A stretch of 9,435 nucleotides of DNA from CAYJEQ01 sp964369235 (GCA_964369235.1 CAYJEQ010000090.1:1-9435); one strand, 5' to 3'; shown: positions 1-8,040, numbered from the stretch's first letter. Made by a program: numbers and translations. The notes: generated by a model not told the origin, from the sequence alone.

Positions 1-181
1 ATTATCAATAGAAAATAACATACTAAATTCAATAAAAAGAAGAAATAACCTGTATAAACATAGAAAAATTCTTAGTGAAAAATATTATACACTACAAAAA
101 ACCTATATAATATGGTAGAATAATTAAGGACTATAATTAAAGAAAATCACTATAGATAAGCATAGAAAAAGGAGTGAGTAC
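1..181. other. AT-rich leader upstream of addB, no gene seen
   Basis: This stretch is strongly AT-rich, and I find no convincing coding region, tRNA or stable hairpin in it. It holds a possible promoter around 85-111 and the addB ribosome-binding site at 168-174. The end of whatever gene lies upstream is outside the window, so I cannot tell whether addB is first in its operon. Confidence 0.5.
85..111 (+). promoter_or_regulatory. possible sigma-A type promoter for addB
   Basis: A perfect TATAAT lies at 106-111. The best upstream partner is TTATAC at 85-90, a poor -35 match with a short 15-base spacer. In such AT-rich DNA a TATAAT can arise by chance, so this is tentative. If used, it would give an addB leader of roughly 65 bases. 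Confidence 0.35.
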
Positions 182-3100
182 ATGTTACAGCTAATACTAG
201 GCAGAGCAGGAAGTGGGAAAACCACCTATATAGATAATCTTATTAAAGATAAGGCAGTAGAGGGGAAGAAAATTTTCTATCTTGTGCCAGAACAGTATTC
301 CTTTCAAACTGAGAGAAATATATATAATATACTAGGCAGTAAACTAGCAGCACAGGTTAAGGTTGTCAGTTTTACATCTTTGGCTTACCATCTATTTAGG
401 CATTTAGGATTTCCTAAAGGCAAGGAGCTAACTAAGGCAGAAAAACAGCTTTCCATGGCGCTAGCCTTAGAAGAACTTAAGGATAGCTTAACCCTTTATG
501 GTAGTTATGCAGTTAATGCTAATTTTATCGGCTCAATGATAGAAACCATTGAGGATTTTAAATCCGCAGGGCTAAATAGCATGGTGCTTAAAACAGCAGT
601 AAATCAAGAAAATGAGCCACTGCTAAATAATAAAATAGAAGATTTAACCAGCATTTACGAAACCTATCAAGGCATACTAGAAAAAAATGGCGCAGATCCT
701 AAGGACAAACTAATTATAGCTGGGGAGAAAGCAGCTCAGTATAACTGGTTTAAGGATAGCTATATTTACATAGATGGATTTATGGCATTTACTCCAGTGG
801 AACATGATGTAATTGCTACTATGTCAGAACAGTGTAAGGAGCTGTATATTAGCTTAACCACTCCAAATCTTATGGAAGACGATGGAGGTTTGGGTTGTTT
901 TGCAGGGCCTAGAGCCACAGCGAAAAGACTTATACAACAATCTAAGGAAAAGGGCGTACCAGTAAAAACTCCTGTAATATTAGAGGGAGATTATCGCTAT
1001 AATTCTGCTGATTTAAAAAACTTTCAGCAAAGCTATATGGATAGCGGTCATACAAAGGAAGTTTACGGAGGGGATATAGAGGTCAATTCCTATCAGGAGC
1101 CCTATAGCGAAATAATTGCCCTTAGTGCCAATATAAAATCCCTAATATACGATAAAGGCTATAGATATAGTGATATTGCAATAATTACAAGAGACTTAAC
1201 TAGATATGAGGGGATAATCTCTAGGGTCTTTGGTAGATATGAGATACCGTTTTTTATGGACGCTACTGAGGATCTGTCTAGATCTCCAATAGTTATGACG
1301 CTGTATAACATACTAGACTGTATAAAGTATGGTATGGATAGCCATCATATGCTTAAACTAGCAAAATCTCCTTTAATGTCAGTGGATAAATACCAGTGTT
1401 CACTACTGGAAAACTACTGTTACACATGGGGGGTAAAAGGTAGTCAGTTTGCCAGTGATTTTATTAATAGTCCAAGTGGTATGGGAAATCGTCCTAGCAA
1501 AGATGATGAATCCCAGTTAAAATCTATAAATGATCTGAGAGCCTATCTATATAATATGGTATCCACTATAAAGGAGGCTATGAAGGAAGAAACAGCCCTA
1601 GCCTTTGCTACAGGGGTTTATAATGCTATGAATAGCCTTAAGATTAAGGAGCGATTAGAGGATATATCCCAGTGGTTAGAGGAGGATAAGAAGATTACCT
1701 TCTTAAAGGAAGAAAATCTAGTATGGGAAGAAATCCTAAAAACCCTAGACACTATGGTGGATATGTTAGGGGAGCATAGATTTTCTTTTATAAGACTTTA
1801 TGAGCTTTTTGGGCTGTGTTTAACAGCTGGAGAGTATGGTAAATTACCTCAAACACAGGATCAGGTAATAGTGGGAACAGCCGATAGAATAAGAGTAGGC
1901 GAGATAAAGGCTGCCTTTGTAATAGGTTGTGTAGAAGGTGAATTCCCAGCAGTAATTACAGGTGGAGGGGTGCTATCCCCTCAAGAAAGGGAAAGAATTA
2001 CCCAGCTGGGCATTAAACTAACAGCAGATATAGAGGAAAAAGCCAGCTATGAGAACTACTATAGTTACTATGCAATAAGCAGAAGCTCGGAGAAACTATA
2101 TCTATCCTACAGTCTTAATGACCATCTAGGAAAGTCACTGGAGCCTTCGGTTATAATTAATCAGATGGAGAGTATATTCGGAGTTAGCGCTAAGGTGCTT
2201 TGGGTGGATAGCGATAGTAAGATGATTTGGAATGAAGCAACGGCAGTAGATGTAATTAGCCGAATGCTAGGTGCTGGTAAGGAGAAATCCCAAATAGCAA
2301 AAGCCCTAGGAGAGCAGATATACACCAGTAGGTTTTCCCATATAAATAGTAGAGGTAAAACCGACTATATGCACAGTATAGGAGATAATCAGGTACTAGA
2401 GGGGATTTATGGTAGTAATCTATATCTGTCACCTAGTAAGATAGAGAATTTTTACAATTGTAGATTTAAGTATTTTCTATCTAATACCTTAAAGATAAAT
2501 AATCCTCGAAAGGTAGAGCTTTCTCCTATTGAGGCTGGTTCACTTATCCACTATGTGCTGGAAACTATGGTTAAATCCTATGGAAACAGCTTGCATACCT
2601 TAAAAGAAGAAGAGTTAGAAGCACAGGTAGAGGAGTTGATAGCAGAGTTTTTATCTAAGCATATTTCTGATTTATCCACTATATCGGCAAGGCTAAGATA
2701 TCTATTTAATCAGCTTGCTGGTGACATAGTGATAATAGTAAAACAGTTAGCCAAAGAGCTAGAACAAAGCCTATTTACCCCAGAGGCATTTGAACAGGAA
2801 ATATCCTATGACAGCCACTACAAACCTATTAGCCTAAAGCTAGAAACAGGACAGAACCTTGTAGTTAGTGGTGTGGTAGATAGGATAGACAGCTACGAAA
2901 CCGATGGCATAAAATACATTAGGGTAGTGGATTACAAATCAGGGATAAAATCCTTTAGGCTTAGTGATGTTTACTATGGTCTTAATATGCAGATGTTAAT
3001 GTATCTTTTTGCAATATGTGGACAGGACTTTATACAAAACTCCACCAAACCAGCAGGGGTGCTATATATGCCTGTAAAGAATACATTAGTATCGGTGGAT

Positions 3101-3526
3101 AATTCTATGACAGATGAACAGATTAACCAAAAGAAACAGGAAACCATGAGGATGAATGGACTGGTACTGGCTAAGCAAGATGTTATATATGGGATGGAGC
3201 GTGGAGGCGAGGGAATATTTATCCCAGCCAAAATTAAAAAAGGTGAGATTGACAGCAAATCTTCCGTTGCTAGCTTAGCAGAGATGGGGCGACTGCACCG
3301 AATGGTAGAGGGAAATCTTCTTAAAATGGGGGAATACATCTACTCGGGAGATGTGGCAGCAATGCCAACACAGGGCACAGACAATCAGCCTTGTAAATAC
3401 TGTGACTACAGCCTAATGTGTGGACATAGCCCACAGGATCAGGTAAGGGAGCTAGTAAAGAAAAGCAATCGTGAAATCCTAGAACTAGCACAGGCAGAGC
3501 AGGAAAGCCAGTTAAATAAAGAGTAA
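182..3526 (+). CDS. addB: ATP-dependent helicase/nuclease subunit AddB
   Basis: AddB is one half of the AddAB enzyme, which unwinds and trims double-strand DNA ends for RecA-dependent repair. In studied homologues its nuclease cuts the 5'-ended strand and its inactivated helicase core recognises Chi. The protein has 1114 residues, near the usual 1150 or so. Visible marks: a Walker A motif GRAGSGKT at residues 7-14; a RecB-family nuclease near the C terminus with H790, D900 and the DYK triad at 917-919; and four cysteines, C760, C1071, C1074 and C1080. The last three are spaced Cx2Cx5C, the pattern of the AddB iron-sulfur cluster that staples the nuclease domain. The ATG start follows AAAGGAG (168-174) by 7 bases. 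The gene precedes addA, the normal order in Firmicutes, and no disruption is seen. The family call is secure; the Chi sequence it reads cannot be inferred. Confidence 0.97.
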   Translation: MLQLILGRAGSGKTTYIDNLIKDKAVEGKKIFYLVPEQYSFQTERNIYNILGSKLAAQVKVVSFTSLAYHLFRHLGFPKGKELTKAEKQLSMALALEELKDSLTLYGSYAVNANFIGSMIETIEDFKSAGLNSMVLKTAVNQENEPLLNNKIEDLTSIYETYQGILEKNGADPKDKLIIAGEKAAQYNWFKDSYIYIDGFMAFTPVEHDVIATMSEQCKELYISLTTPNLMEDDGGLGCFAGPRATAKRLIQQSKEKGVPVKTPVILEGDYRYNSADLKNFQQSYMDSGHTKEVYGGDIEVNSYQEPYSEIIALSANIKSLIYDKGYRYSDIAIITRDLTRYEGIISRVFGRYEIPFFMDATEDLSRSPIVMTLYNILDCIKYGMDSHHMLKLAKSPLMSVDKYQCSLLENYCYTWGVKGSQFASDFINSPSGMGNRPSKDDESQLKSINDLRAYLYNMVSTIKEAMKEETALAFATGVYNAMNSLKIKERLEDISQWLEEDKKITFLKEENLVWEEILKTLDTMVDMLGEHRFSFIRLYELFGLCLTAGEYGKLPQTQDQVIVGTADRIRVGEIKAAFVIGCVEGEFPAVITGGGVLSPQERERITQLGIKLTADIEEKASYENYYSYYAISRSSEKLYLSYSLNDHLGKSLEPSVIINQMESIFGVSAKVLWVDSDSKMIWNEATAVDVISRMLGAGKEKSQIAKALGEQIYTSRFSHINSRGKTDYMHSIGDNQVLEGIYGSNLYLSPSKIENFYNCRFKYFLSNTLKINNPRKVELSPIEAGSLIHYVLETMVKSYGNSLHTLKEEELEAQVEELIAEFLSKHISDLSTISARLRYLFNQLAGDIVIIVKQLAKELEQSLFTPEAFEQEISYDSHYKPISLKLETGQNLVVSGVVDRIDSYETDGIKYIRVVDYKSGIKSFRLSDVYYGLNMQMLMYLFAICGQDFIQNSTKPAGVLYMPVKNTLVSVDNSMTDEQINQKKQETMRMNGLVLAKQDVIYGMERGGEGIFIPAKIKKGEIDSKSSVASLAEMGRLHRMVEGNLLKMGEYIYSGDVAAMPTQGTDNQPCKYCDYSLMCGHSPQDQVRELVKKSNREILELAQAEQESQLNKE

Positions 3527-3530
3527 TCTG

Positions 3531-3559
3531 TATAGCCACCCACCCCTAATCCGAACCAG
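3531..3559 (+). repeat. left terminal inverted repeat
   Basis: It pairs with 3793-3821. The only mismatches are C3544 against T3808 and C3551 against T3801. Outside position 3531 the match stops (G3530 against G3822). Confidence 0.9.
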
Positions 3560-3679
3560 TTTTATGATGGCAGATAGCCTTACTATTGGTGTCAAAGCCT
3601 ATTGTAAGGCGAAAGCATTACTGCAATGCATTGTTGCAAGGCTTTTCCTTAATATTAATCCTTTCTGCTAATCATAAAA
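3560..3679 (+). repeat. inner inverted-repeat arm 1
   Basis: The arm is closed by 3560-3568 pairing perfectly with 3671-3679. After one bulged base (A3670) the stem continues as 3569-3574 with 3664-3669, including one G-T pair. Inside it, several mutually exclusive stems are possible: 3577-3583 with 3604-3610 (7 bp), 3594-3600 with 3639-3645 (7 bp), and a perfect 10-bp palindrome at 3624-3633. The TCTGC at 3664-3668 recurs at 3680-3684, so the outer stem could also pair in another register. Confidence 0.8.
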
Positions 3680-3686
3680 TCTGCGA

Positions 3687-3792
3687 CCTAAACACCAAGC
3701 ATATTTGCTTGTAGCAAGGCAGACGACGACGGCATACTCTCGTCTGACTAGGAGGATAACAAAGCTAGAAGTGAATATGCTCAGTGTTTAGG
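3687..3792 (+). repeat. inner inverted-repeat arm 2 (long hairpin)
   Basis: Bases 3687-3715 pair with 3764-3792. Of 29 positions only three are mismatched (3696, 3697 and 3711) and two are G-T pairs (3706 and 3707). The hairpin is capped by a separate 7-bp stem at 3720-3746. Its right foot abuts the right terminal repeat with no spacer, and its left foot is 7 bases from arm 1. Confidence 0.85.
3720..3746 (+). repeat. apical hairpin of arm 2
   Basis: CAGACGA at 3720-3726 pairs perfectly with TCGTCTG at 3740-3746 around a 13-base loop. This tip is richer in G and C than the surrounding genes. It is not followed by a run of T on either strand, so it is not a canonical Rho-independent terminator. 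Confidence 0.75.
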
Positions 3793-3821
3793 CTGGTTCG
3801 TATTAGGTGTGGGTGGCTATA
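3793..3821 (-). repeat. right terminal inverted repeat
   Basis: This is the reverse-complement partner of 3531-3559, with 27 of 29 positions matching. It ends just before the short AT-rich stretch that carries the addA ribosome-binding site. Confidence 0.9.
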
Positions 3822-3832
3822 GATAATATAAA

Positions 3833-3840
3833 AAGGAAGG
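3833..3840 (+). promoter_or_regulatory. ribosome-binding site of addA
   Basis: AAGGAAGG ends 10 bases before the GTG at 3851. An in-frame TAG occupies 3848-3850, so no start further upstream is possible in this frame, which settles the GTG start. The site lies outside the inverted-repeat element and would survive its loss. Confidence 0.75.
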
Positions 3841-3850
3841 TTGTGATTAG

Positions 3851-6800
3851 GTGGCAAATAAATGGACAGTACCCCAAAGCCAAGCCATAGAAGCAAGGGA
3901 TATGTCGATAATTGTTTCAGCAGCAGCAGGCAGTGGTAAAACAGCAGTGCTAGTAGAACGAGTGGTGTCACTGCTAACTGATAAAGTAAATCCTATTGAT
4001 ATAGATGATCTAGTTCTAGCAACATTTTCTAAAGCAGCAGCTAAGGAGATGAGCCATAGAATATCCACAAGGCTTAGAGAAATTTACACCAGTGATAAAT
4101 CCCTACATATAGGCAGACAGATACAGAAACTACCTAAAGCCAATATTAGCACAGTACATTCTCTGTGTTTTAATCTAATAAAGGATAATTTTCACAGCTT
4201 AGGCCTATCTCCTAATGTTCATATTGGAGATACAAGAGAGCTGGATATAATGCAAAAACAAGCTATAACCACCGTGATGGAATGTCATTATAATTCAGGA
4301 GATGAGGCATTTGCCTATCTTATGGAGTTAATGAGTCATGGTAGAGATGATAGAGCCTTTATAAAGATTGTAGAGGATATGTATAAATTCCTACGAAGCT
4401 ACCCTTTCTATCGCAACTGGTTAGAGGAGATGAAAGAAGAGTATAGTGCAGCTACAAAACCTCAGTACACCCCTTGGGGTAAGGTTATTATGGAGGATAC
4501 ACTTAGCAGATGTAAATATATAAAAAATCTCCTTGTTCTTGCCCTAGAGGAAGCAAACAAAGAGGAAAAACTCTATAATGCCTATGGTGGTGCTATAATG
4601 GCAGATTTAGATCAGATAAATCTAATACTTAATGAACTCACCACCGACAACTGGGAGGCAGTGGCAGAAAGACTAGCAAATGTAGCCTTCCCACGACTGG
4701 GAAGTGCCACCAAGTGCGAGGATATTTCTGCAAAGGAAAAGTCAAAACAACTGCGAGATATGGCTAAAGACCTACTGGGAAAACTGGCTAAAAAGGATTT
4801 ATTCTGTGATAGTAAGGAGTTTAAAACCCAGATGGACTTTATCCTACCACTGATAAATACTTTATTTGATATTGTAGGACAGGTAGACGATGAGAACAAA
4901 GCTATAAAAACTAATAGCCATATGGTGGATTTTAGTGACCTAGAGCATTATGCACTGGATTTATTAGTAGAAATGGGACAGGAAGGATATACCTCTACAG
5001 CTGTGGCAGAGGCTTTCTCTAATAATATTTACCAAGTTCTAGTTGATGAGTATCAGGACACCAATCAGGTACAGGATATGATATTTAAGTCCCTGTCAGA
5101 GGGTGGGAAAAAGCTCTTTATGGTAGGAGATGTTAAGCAGAGTATCTATGGATTTAGACAGGCAAAGCCAGATATATTCCTAGAGAAGAAAAACCAGTTC
5201 CCAGCCTATGAGGAAAAATCCCATGAAGGCAAGATTATAATGGGGAATAATTTTAGAAGTCGCAGTGAAATAACCACAGCAATTAACTATATATTCACCA
5301 TGGCAATGACCAAAGAAGCTGGAGGAATAGACTATAATGAAGAAGAATGGCTATATCCCTCAGCACAGTTTCCAGCGATAGCAGATGTAGGCTGTGAGAT
5401 TGCTGTAATAGATAGTGATATAGATGAGGAAAGTTTAGGCAGTAGGGTAATAGAGGCTGATTACATAGCAGTTAGAATTAAAGAGATGATAGACCGAGGG
5501 GATAAGGTAGCTAGTAAAACTGGCACTAGAGCCATAATGGGTGGAGATGTGGCAATACTACTGCGCTCCACAGCTGGCAAGTCAGAAATCTACCAAAAAG
5601 CACTAAAGGAACTAGGTATTGACTCGGTGGTGGAGTTAGAAGACGGATTTTTATCCACTGTAGAGATTAACTGTGTACTAGCTATGTTAAAGGCGGTGGA
5701 AAACCCACTACTTAATCTGGAACTTGCCACAGCATTAATGTCACCTTTGTTTGGGTTTACAGCAGAGGAAATGGGAGAAATCTCTCTAAACCAAACAGAT
5801 ATACCACTGTACAGCCGTATGCAAACACATAAGGATAAACCTAAGGTAGAGAAATTCTTTAGTGTTTATGATAGGATATCTACAGCAACAGGTTATCTAT
5901 CAGTGTCACAGATTATCTATCTACTATATGATTTAACCGATTGTGAAGCAGTCTACTCCATGATGAAAAACGGAGCAGTGGCACTGGCAAATCTAAGACT
6001 ACTATCAGACTACAGCAAAGAATTTGAGAAAAGTGGTTATAAGGGTTTATCAGCCTTTGTAAACTTTGTAAATAAAATCATAGAAAGTGGCTCGGATTTA
6101 ACCCCAGCATCAACAGTTACAGCAAATCCAGAGGCAGTAAAGATTATGAGCATACATAAGTCAAAAGGCTTGGAGTTTCCTGTGGTGTTTTTAGCAGATA
6201 CAAAGAAGCAGTTTAACAATGAGGACAGTAAGAAAAGCTATTTAATCCACCCAGAGCTAGGTTTTGGCTGTATGAGAAAGGATAGTAAACTAGGCGTCCA
6301 GTATAATACTCTACCTCTGTCAGCCATTAGAATAAAAAATAAAAAAGAACAGTTAGATGAGGAACTTCGCATACTCTATGTGGCAATGACCAGAGCCAAA
6401 GAAAAGCTGATTATTACCCCAGTGGTAAAAAATCCTTCCAGTAAGCTAAAGAAACTAGCTATACCACTAAGTGAGGGAAAACTATCAGCTGGACAGGTAA
6501 TGAGTTTTAACAGTTATAGTGATATTATCCTATCAGCTATGGTTCATCACAGTGATGGAGTAATTCTTAGAAGTTTAGGTGAGTTTTTTACCGATGAGTA
6601 TAAAGGAAGCTCAGGGGAGTTTATCATTAAAATCGTAGATGAGGAATTAATAGCAGAGCTACACAAGGAAGAAGATATAGATGTATCTAAGGAAGCAAGG
6701 GAGATTTCTCAGGAAATAGTAGAGGATATTATTAGAAAAGCAAGCTTTATATACCCTTATGAGAAATTTGTAAATCTACCTACAGGGCTTGCAGTATCCA

Positions 6801-7381
6801 TGATAGGCAAGGAAGAAATTGTACAGGATAAACTCTTTACCAGCCAGCCAAGATTTATTAAGGATAAGGGGTTAACAGGAGCACAGCGTGGTACAGCAGT
6901 ACATAAGTTTATGCAGTTTGCCCATTATGAACAGGCCAATGTGGACATTAATAAGGAACTAGAGCGACTAGTACAGTGGGGATATCTAGGAGAGGAAGAA
7001 GCACAGTCCGTAGATATAAAGAAGCTACAGCAGTTTTTTGCCTCACCACTATATAATAGAATGACTAAAGCCGATAGTGTTTTGCGAGAGTATGGGTTCT
7101 TTGCCGATGTAGGCAATGAGGTCTTATCACAGTATACTAATATTCTGCCAGAAGGCACTAAAGTAGCACTACAGGGTATCGCTGACTGTATTATCCTAGA
7201 GGGGGATACGGCTATAATAGTGGATTATAAATCCGACTATGTAAAGGATATAAACCACCTTAAAGAACGATACCAAATACAGCTAGGATTGTACAAAACC
7301 ATACTAAAAGAGTTTTTAGACTGTAGTCAAGTGGAAGCAGTTATCTATTCCTTTAGTTTAGGGCAGTATGTACAGGTGTAA
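3851..7381 (+). CDS. addA: ATP-dependent helicase/nuclease subunit AddA
   Basis: AddA is the motor subunit of AddAB, a 3'-5' superfamily 1A (UvrD/RecB-like) helicase with a C-terminal nuclease that in studied homologues cuts the 3'-ended strand. The protein has 1176 residues against about 1230 in Bacillus. Motifs in order: Q-motif glutamine Q11; Walker A AAAGSGKT at 24-31; Walker B DEYQD at 399-403; motif III GDVKQS at 426-431; motif IV NNFRS at 466-470; motif V HKSKGLE at 769-775; motif VI RILYVAMTRAK at 840-850. The RecB-type nuclease follows, with H1018, D1112, D1125 and K1127 (DYK) and then a QIQLGLY segment. All catalytic residues I can check are present. Translation starts at GTG directly after an in-frame TAG. 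In many Firmicutes addB and addA nearly touch; here they are separated by the inverted-repeat element. Confidence 0.97.
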   Translation: MANKWTVPQSQAIEARDMSIIVSAAAGSGKTAVLVERVVSLLTDKVNPIDIDDLVLATFSKAAAKEMSHRISTRLREIYTSDKSLHIGRQIQKLPKANISTVHSLCFNLIKDNFHSLGLSPNVHIGDTRELDIMQKQAITTVMECHYNSGDEAFAYLMELMSHGRDDRAFIKIVEDMYKFLRSYPFYRNWLEEMKEEYSAATKPQYTPWGKVIMEDTLSRCKYIKNLLVLALEEANKEEKLYNAYGGAIMADLDQINLILNELTTDNWEAVAERLANVAFPRLGSATKCEDISAKEKSKQLRDMAKDLLGKLAKKDLFCDSKEFKTQMDFILPLINTLFDIVGQVDDENKAIKTNSHMVDFSDLEHYALDLLVEMGQEGYTSTAVAEAFSNNIYQVLVDEYQDTNQVQDMIFKSLSEGGKKLFMVGDVKQSIYGFRQAKPDIFLEKKNQFPAYEEKSHEGKIIMGNNFRSRSEITTAINYIFTMAMTKEAGGIDYNEEEWLYPSAQFPAIADVGCEIAVIDSDIDEESLGSRVIEADYIAVRIKEMIDRGDKVASKTGTRAIMGGDVAILLRSTAGKSEIYQKALKELGIDSVVELEDGFLSTVEINCVLAMLKAVENPLLNLELATALMSPLFGFTAEEMGEISLNQTDIPLYSRMQTHKDKPKVEKFFSVYDRISTATGYLSVSQIIYLLYDLTDCEAVYSMMKNGAVALANLRLLSDYSKEFEKSGYKGLSAFVNFVNKIIESGSDLTPASTVTANPEAVKIMSIHKSKGLEFPVVFLADTKKQFNNEDSKKSYLIHPELGFGCMRKDSKLGVQYNTLPLSAIRIKNKKEQLDEELRILYVAMTRAKEKLIITPVVKNPSSKLKKLAIPLSEGKLSAGQVMSFNSYSDIILSAMVHHSDGVILRSLGEFFTDEYKGSSGEFIIKIVDEELIAELHKEEDIDVSKEAREISQEIVEDIIRKASFIYPYEKFVNLPTGLAVSMIGKEEIVQDKLFTSQPRFIKDKGLTGAQRGTAVHKFMQFAHYEQANVDINKELERLVQWGYLGEEEAQSVDIKKLQQFFASPLYNRMTKADSVLREYGFFADVGNEVLSQYTNILPEGTKVALQGIADCIILEGDTAIIVDYKSDYVKDINHLKERYQIQLGLYKTILKEFLDCSQVEAVIYSFSLGQYVQV

Positions 7382-7393
7382 CTAGATTAAAAA

Positions 7394-7400
7394 TTAGGAG
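7394..7400 (+). promoter_or_regulatory. ribosome-binding site of the GIY-YIG gene
   Basis: TTAGGAG ends 9 bases before the TTG at 7410. The next in-frame ATG is at 7440, ten codons later, with no comparable site in front of it. The upstream TTG is therefore preferred as the start. Confidence 0.7.
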
Positions 7401-7409
7401 TAGATTATT

Positions 7410-7931
7410 TTGGATATATTAGTAAATACATTTATAGATATGGTTACCTCCAGTCCAACCATGATGCTTATATGGGTATTTATTTTAGCTGTTTTTATAC
7501 TATCAATATGGTTGCCAATTTATATACGAAATAAGATAGTAAAGCAGATAAAGGCACTGGCTGACAACTCCTTAGAAATGACACCTAAAGAATTTTTTAA
7601 TATGAGAAATACGACTTTAGGTGGTAAAGGTAATCCTAAAATAGCACTAGCTCATGATTTTACAGGGGTTTATATTCTTTTTAACAAGAGTAAAAATATG
7701 TACTATGTAGGACAGAGTGTAAAGGTTATTTCTAGGGTTAATGCACATCTTACAGGTAAGGGTAATGGCGATGTATATGCCGATTATAAATATGGTGATG
7801 AGTTTACTATAAAGATGATTGGACTTACTGAAAGTAGCTTTTCCTCACTAAATGAGCTAGAGAGGAAAACCATACTTACATATGATGGATACTCTAAAGG
7901 TTACAATAAAAATAGAGGCAACAGAAACTAA
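7410..7931 (+). CDS. membrane-anchored GIY-YIG nuclease-family protein
   Basis: This 173-residue protein has two parts. Residues 17-39 form one hydrophobic transmembrane segment, followed by a basic stretch (R40, K42, K45, K48), which by the positive-inside rule puts the C-terminal part in the cytoplasm. Residues 84-171 look like a complete GIY-YIG domain: GVY at 86-88, YVG at 99-101, R109 and H113 in the next helix, acidic E149/E151 in a NELER segment, and N166 or N168 near the end. These match the family's expected catalytic tyrosines, arginine, glutamate and asparagine. The domain nicks or cuts DNA in many families (UvrC, Slx1, homing endonucleases), but no substrate can be assigned here. 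The gene starts 28 bases after addA, so co-transcription is likely. I do not recognise a named family member. A role with AddAB is only suggested by position. Confidence 0.85.
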   Translation: MDILVNTFIDMVTSSPTMMLIWVFILAVFILSIWLPIYIRNKIVKQIKALADNSLEMTPKEFFNMRNTTLGGKGNPKIALAHDFTGVYILFNKSKNMYYVGQSVKVISRVNAHLTGKGNGDVYADYKYGDEFTIKMIGLTESSFSSLNELERKTILTYDGYSKGYNKNRGNRN

Positions 7932-7952
7932 GTAAAATTTAGCTTTTACTTA
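7929..7952 (+). other. AT-rich stem-loop over the stop codon of the GIY-YIG gene
   Basis: Bases 7929-7937 pair perfectly with 7944-7952 (9 bp, all but two pairs A-T) around a 6-base loop. The next bases are A, not T, so it does not look like a Rho-independent terminator on the + strand. On the - strand the T-run lies before the hairpin, on the wrong side. It could be a weak end-of-transcript structure or chance in AT-rich DNA. Confidence 0.3.
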
Positions 7953-7965
7953 AAAAAACTCCCCT

Positions 7966-8012
7966 ATAAACTATTGTTTTATTTAACAAAATACAGTATA
8001 ATAAACTATTGT
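7966..8012 (+). repeat. 12-bp direct repeat around the valS promoter
   Basis: ATAAACTATTGT occurs at 7966-7977 and again at 8001-8012, 35 bases apart. The first copy overlaps the -35 box and the second overlaps the end of the -10 box and the likely start of transcription. It might be an operator or a small duplication; AT-rich chance is possible. Confidence 0.5.
7974..8002 (+). promoter_or_regulatory. sigma-A type promoter of valS
   Basis: TTGTTT at 7974-7979 and a perfect TATAAT at 7997-8002 are separated by 17 bases, the ideal spacing. Transcription would begin near 8009 and give a leader of about 40 bases. A second TATAAT at 8012-8017 lacks a good -35 partner. Confidence 0.65.
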
Positions 8013-8040
8013 ATAATTTATAAAAGCTAGAGAAAACATC

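Larger units (their letters stand above)
3531..3821. mobile_element. 291-bp MITE-like element with nested inverted repeats
   Basis: The ends of this stretch are inverted repeats that match at 27 of 29 positions, and the interior holds two more long inverted repeats. It begins 4 bases after the addB stop and ends 11 bases before the addA Shine-Dalgarno. It encodes no transposase. Both ends read TATAGCC inward, compatible with insertion at a TA dinucleotide, but because the termini are themselves TATA a target duplication cannot be separated from the repeat. Size, lack of coding and terminal repeats fit a non-autonomous transposon. The alternative is a structured RNA or regulatory element native to the addB-addA message. 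The symmetry is seen directly; mobility is inferred. Confidence 0.65.

Noticed and set aside
2974..3339. Minus-strand open frame of 121 codons inside addB
   Set aside because: It overlaps the AddB nuclease and iron-sulfur region, has no family resemblance and is a shadow of the real gene. The other minus-strand frames inside addB, addA and valS were rejected for the same reason.
3564..3671. A 35-codon + strand reading frame starting with two ATG codons inside arm 1 of the element
   Set aside because: No Shine-Dalgarno precedes it, and its extent coincides with the inverted-repeat arm, whose base pairing explains the sequence better than coding does.
3720..3746. Hairpin considered as the addB terminator
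   Set aside because: No T-run follows on either strand, and it is the tip of a larger paired arm that is better explained as part of the element.
3531..3821. Possible group I or II intron or CRISPR-type repeat
   Set aside because: It is too short for an intron with the expected catalytic core, I see no group II domain V-like motif, and there are no regularly spaced repeats. It also lies between genes rather than within one.
3765..3971. Minus-strand open frame across the right end of the element and the start of addA
   Set aside because: It is the complement of the terminal repeat and of the AddA Walker A region. Its hydrophobic composition comes from that, and there is no ribosome-binding site support.
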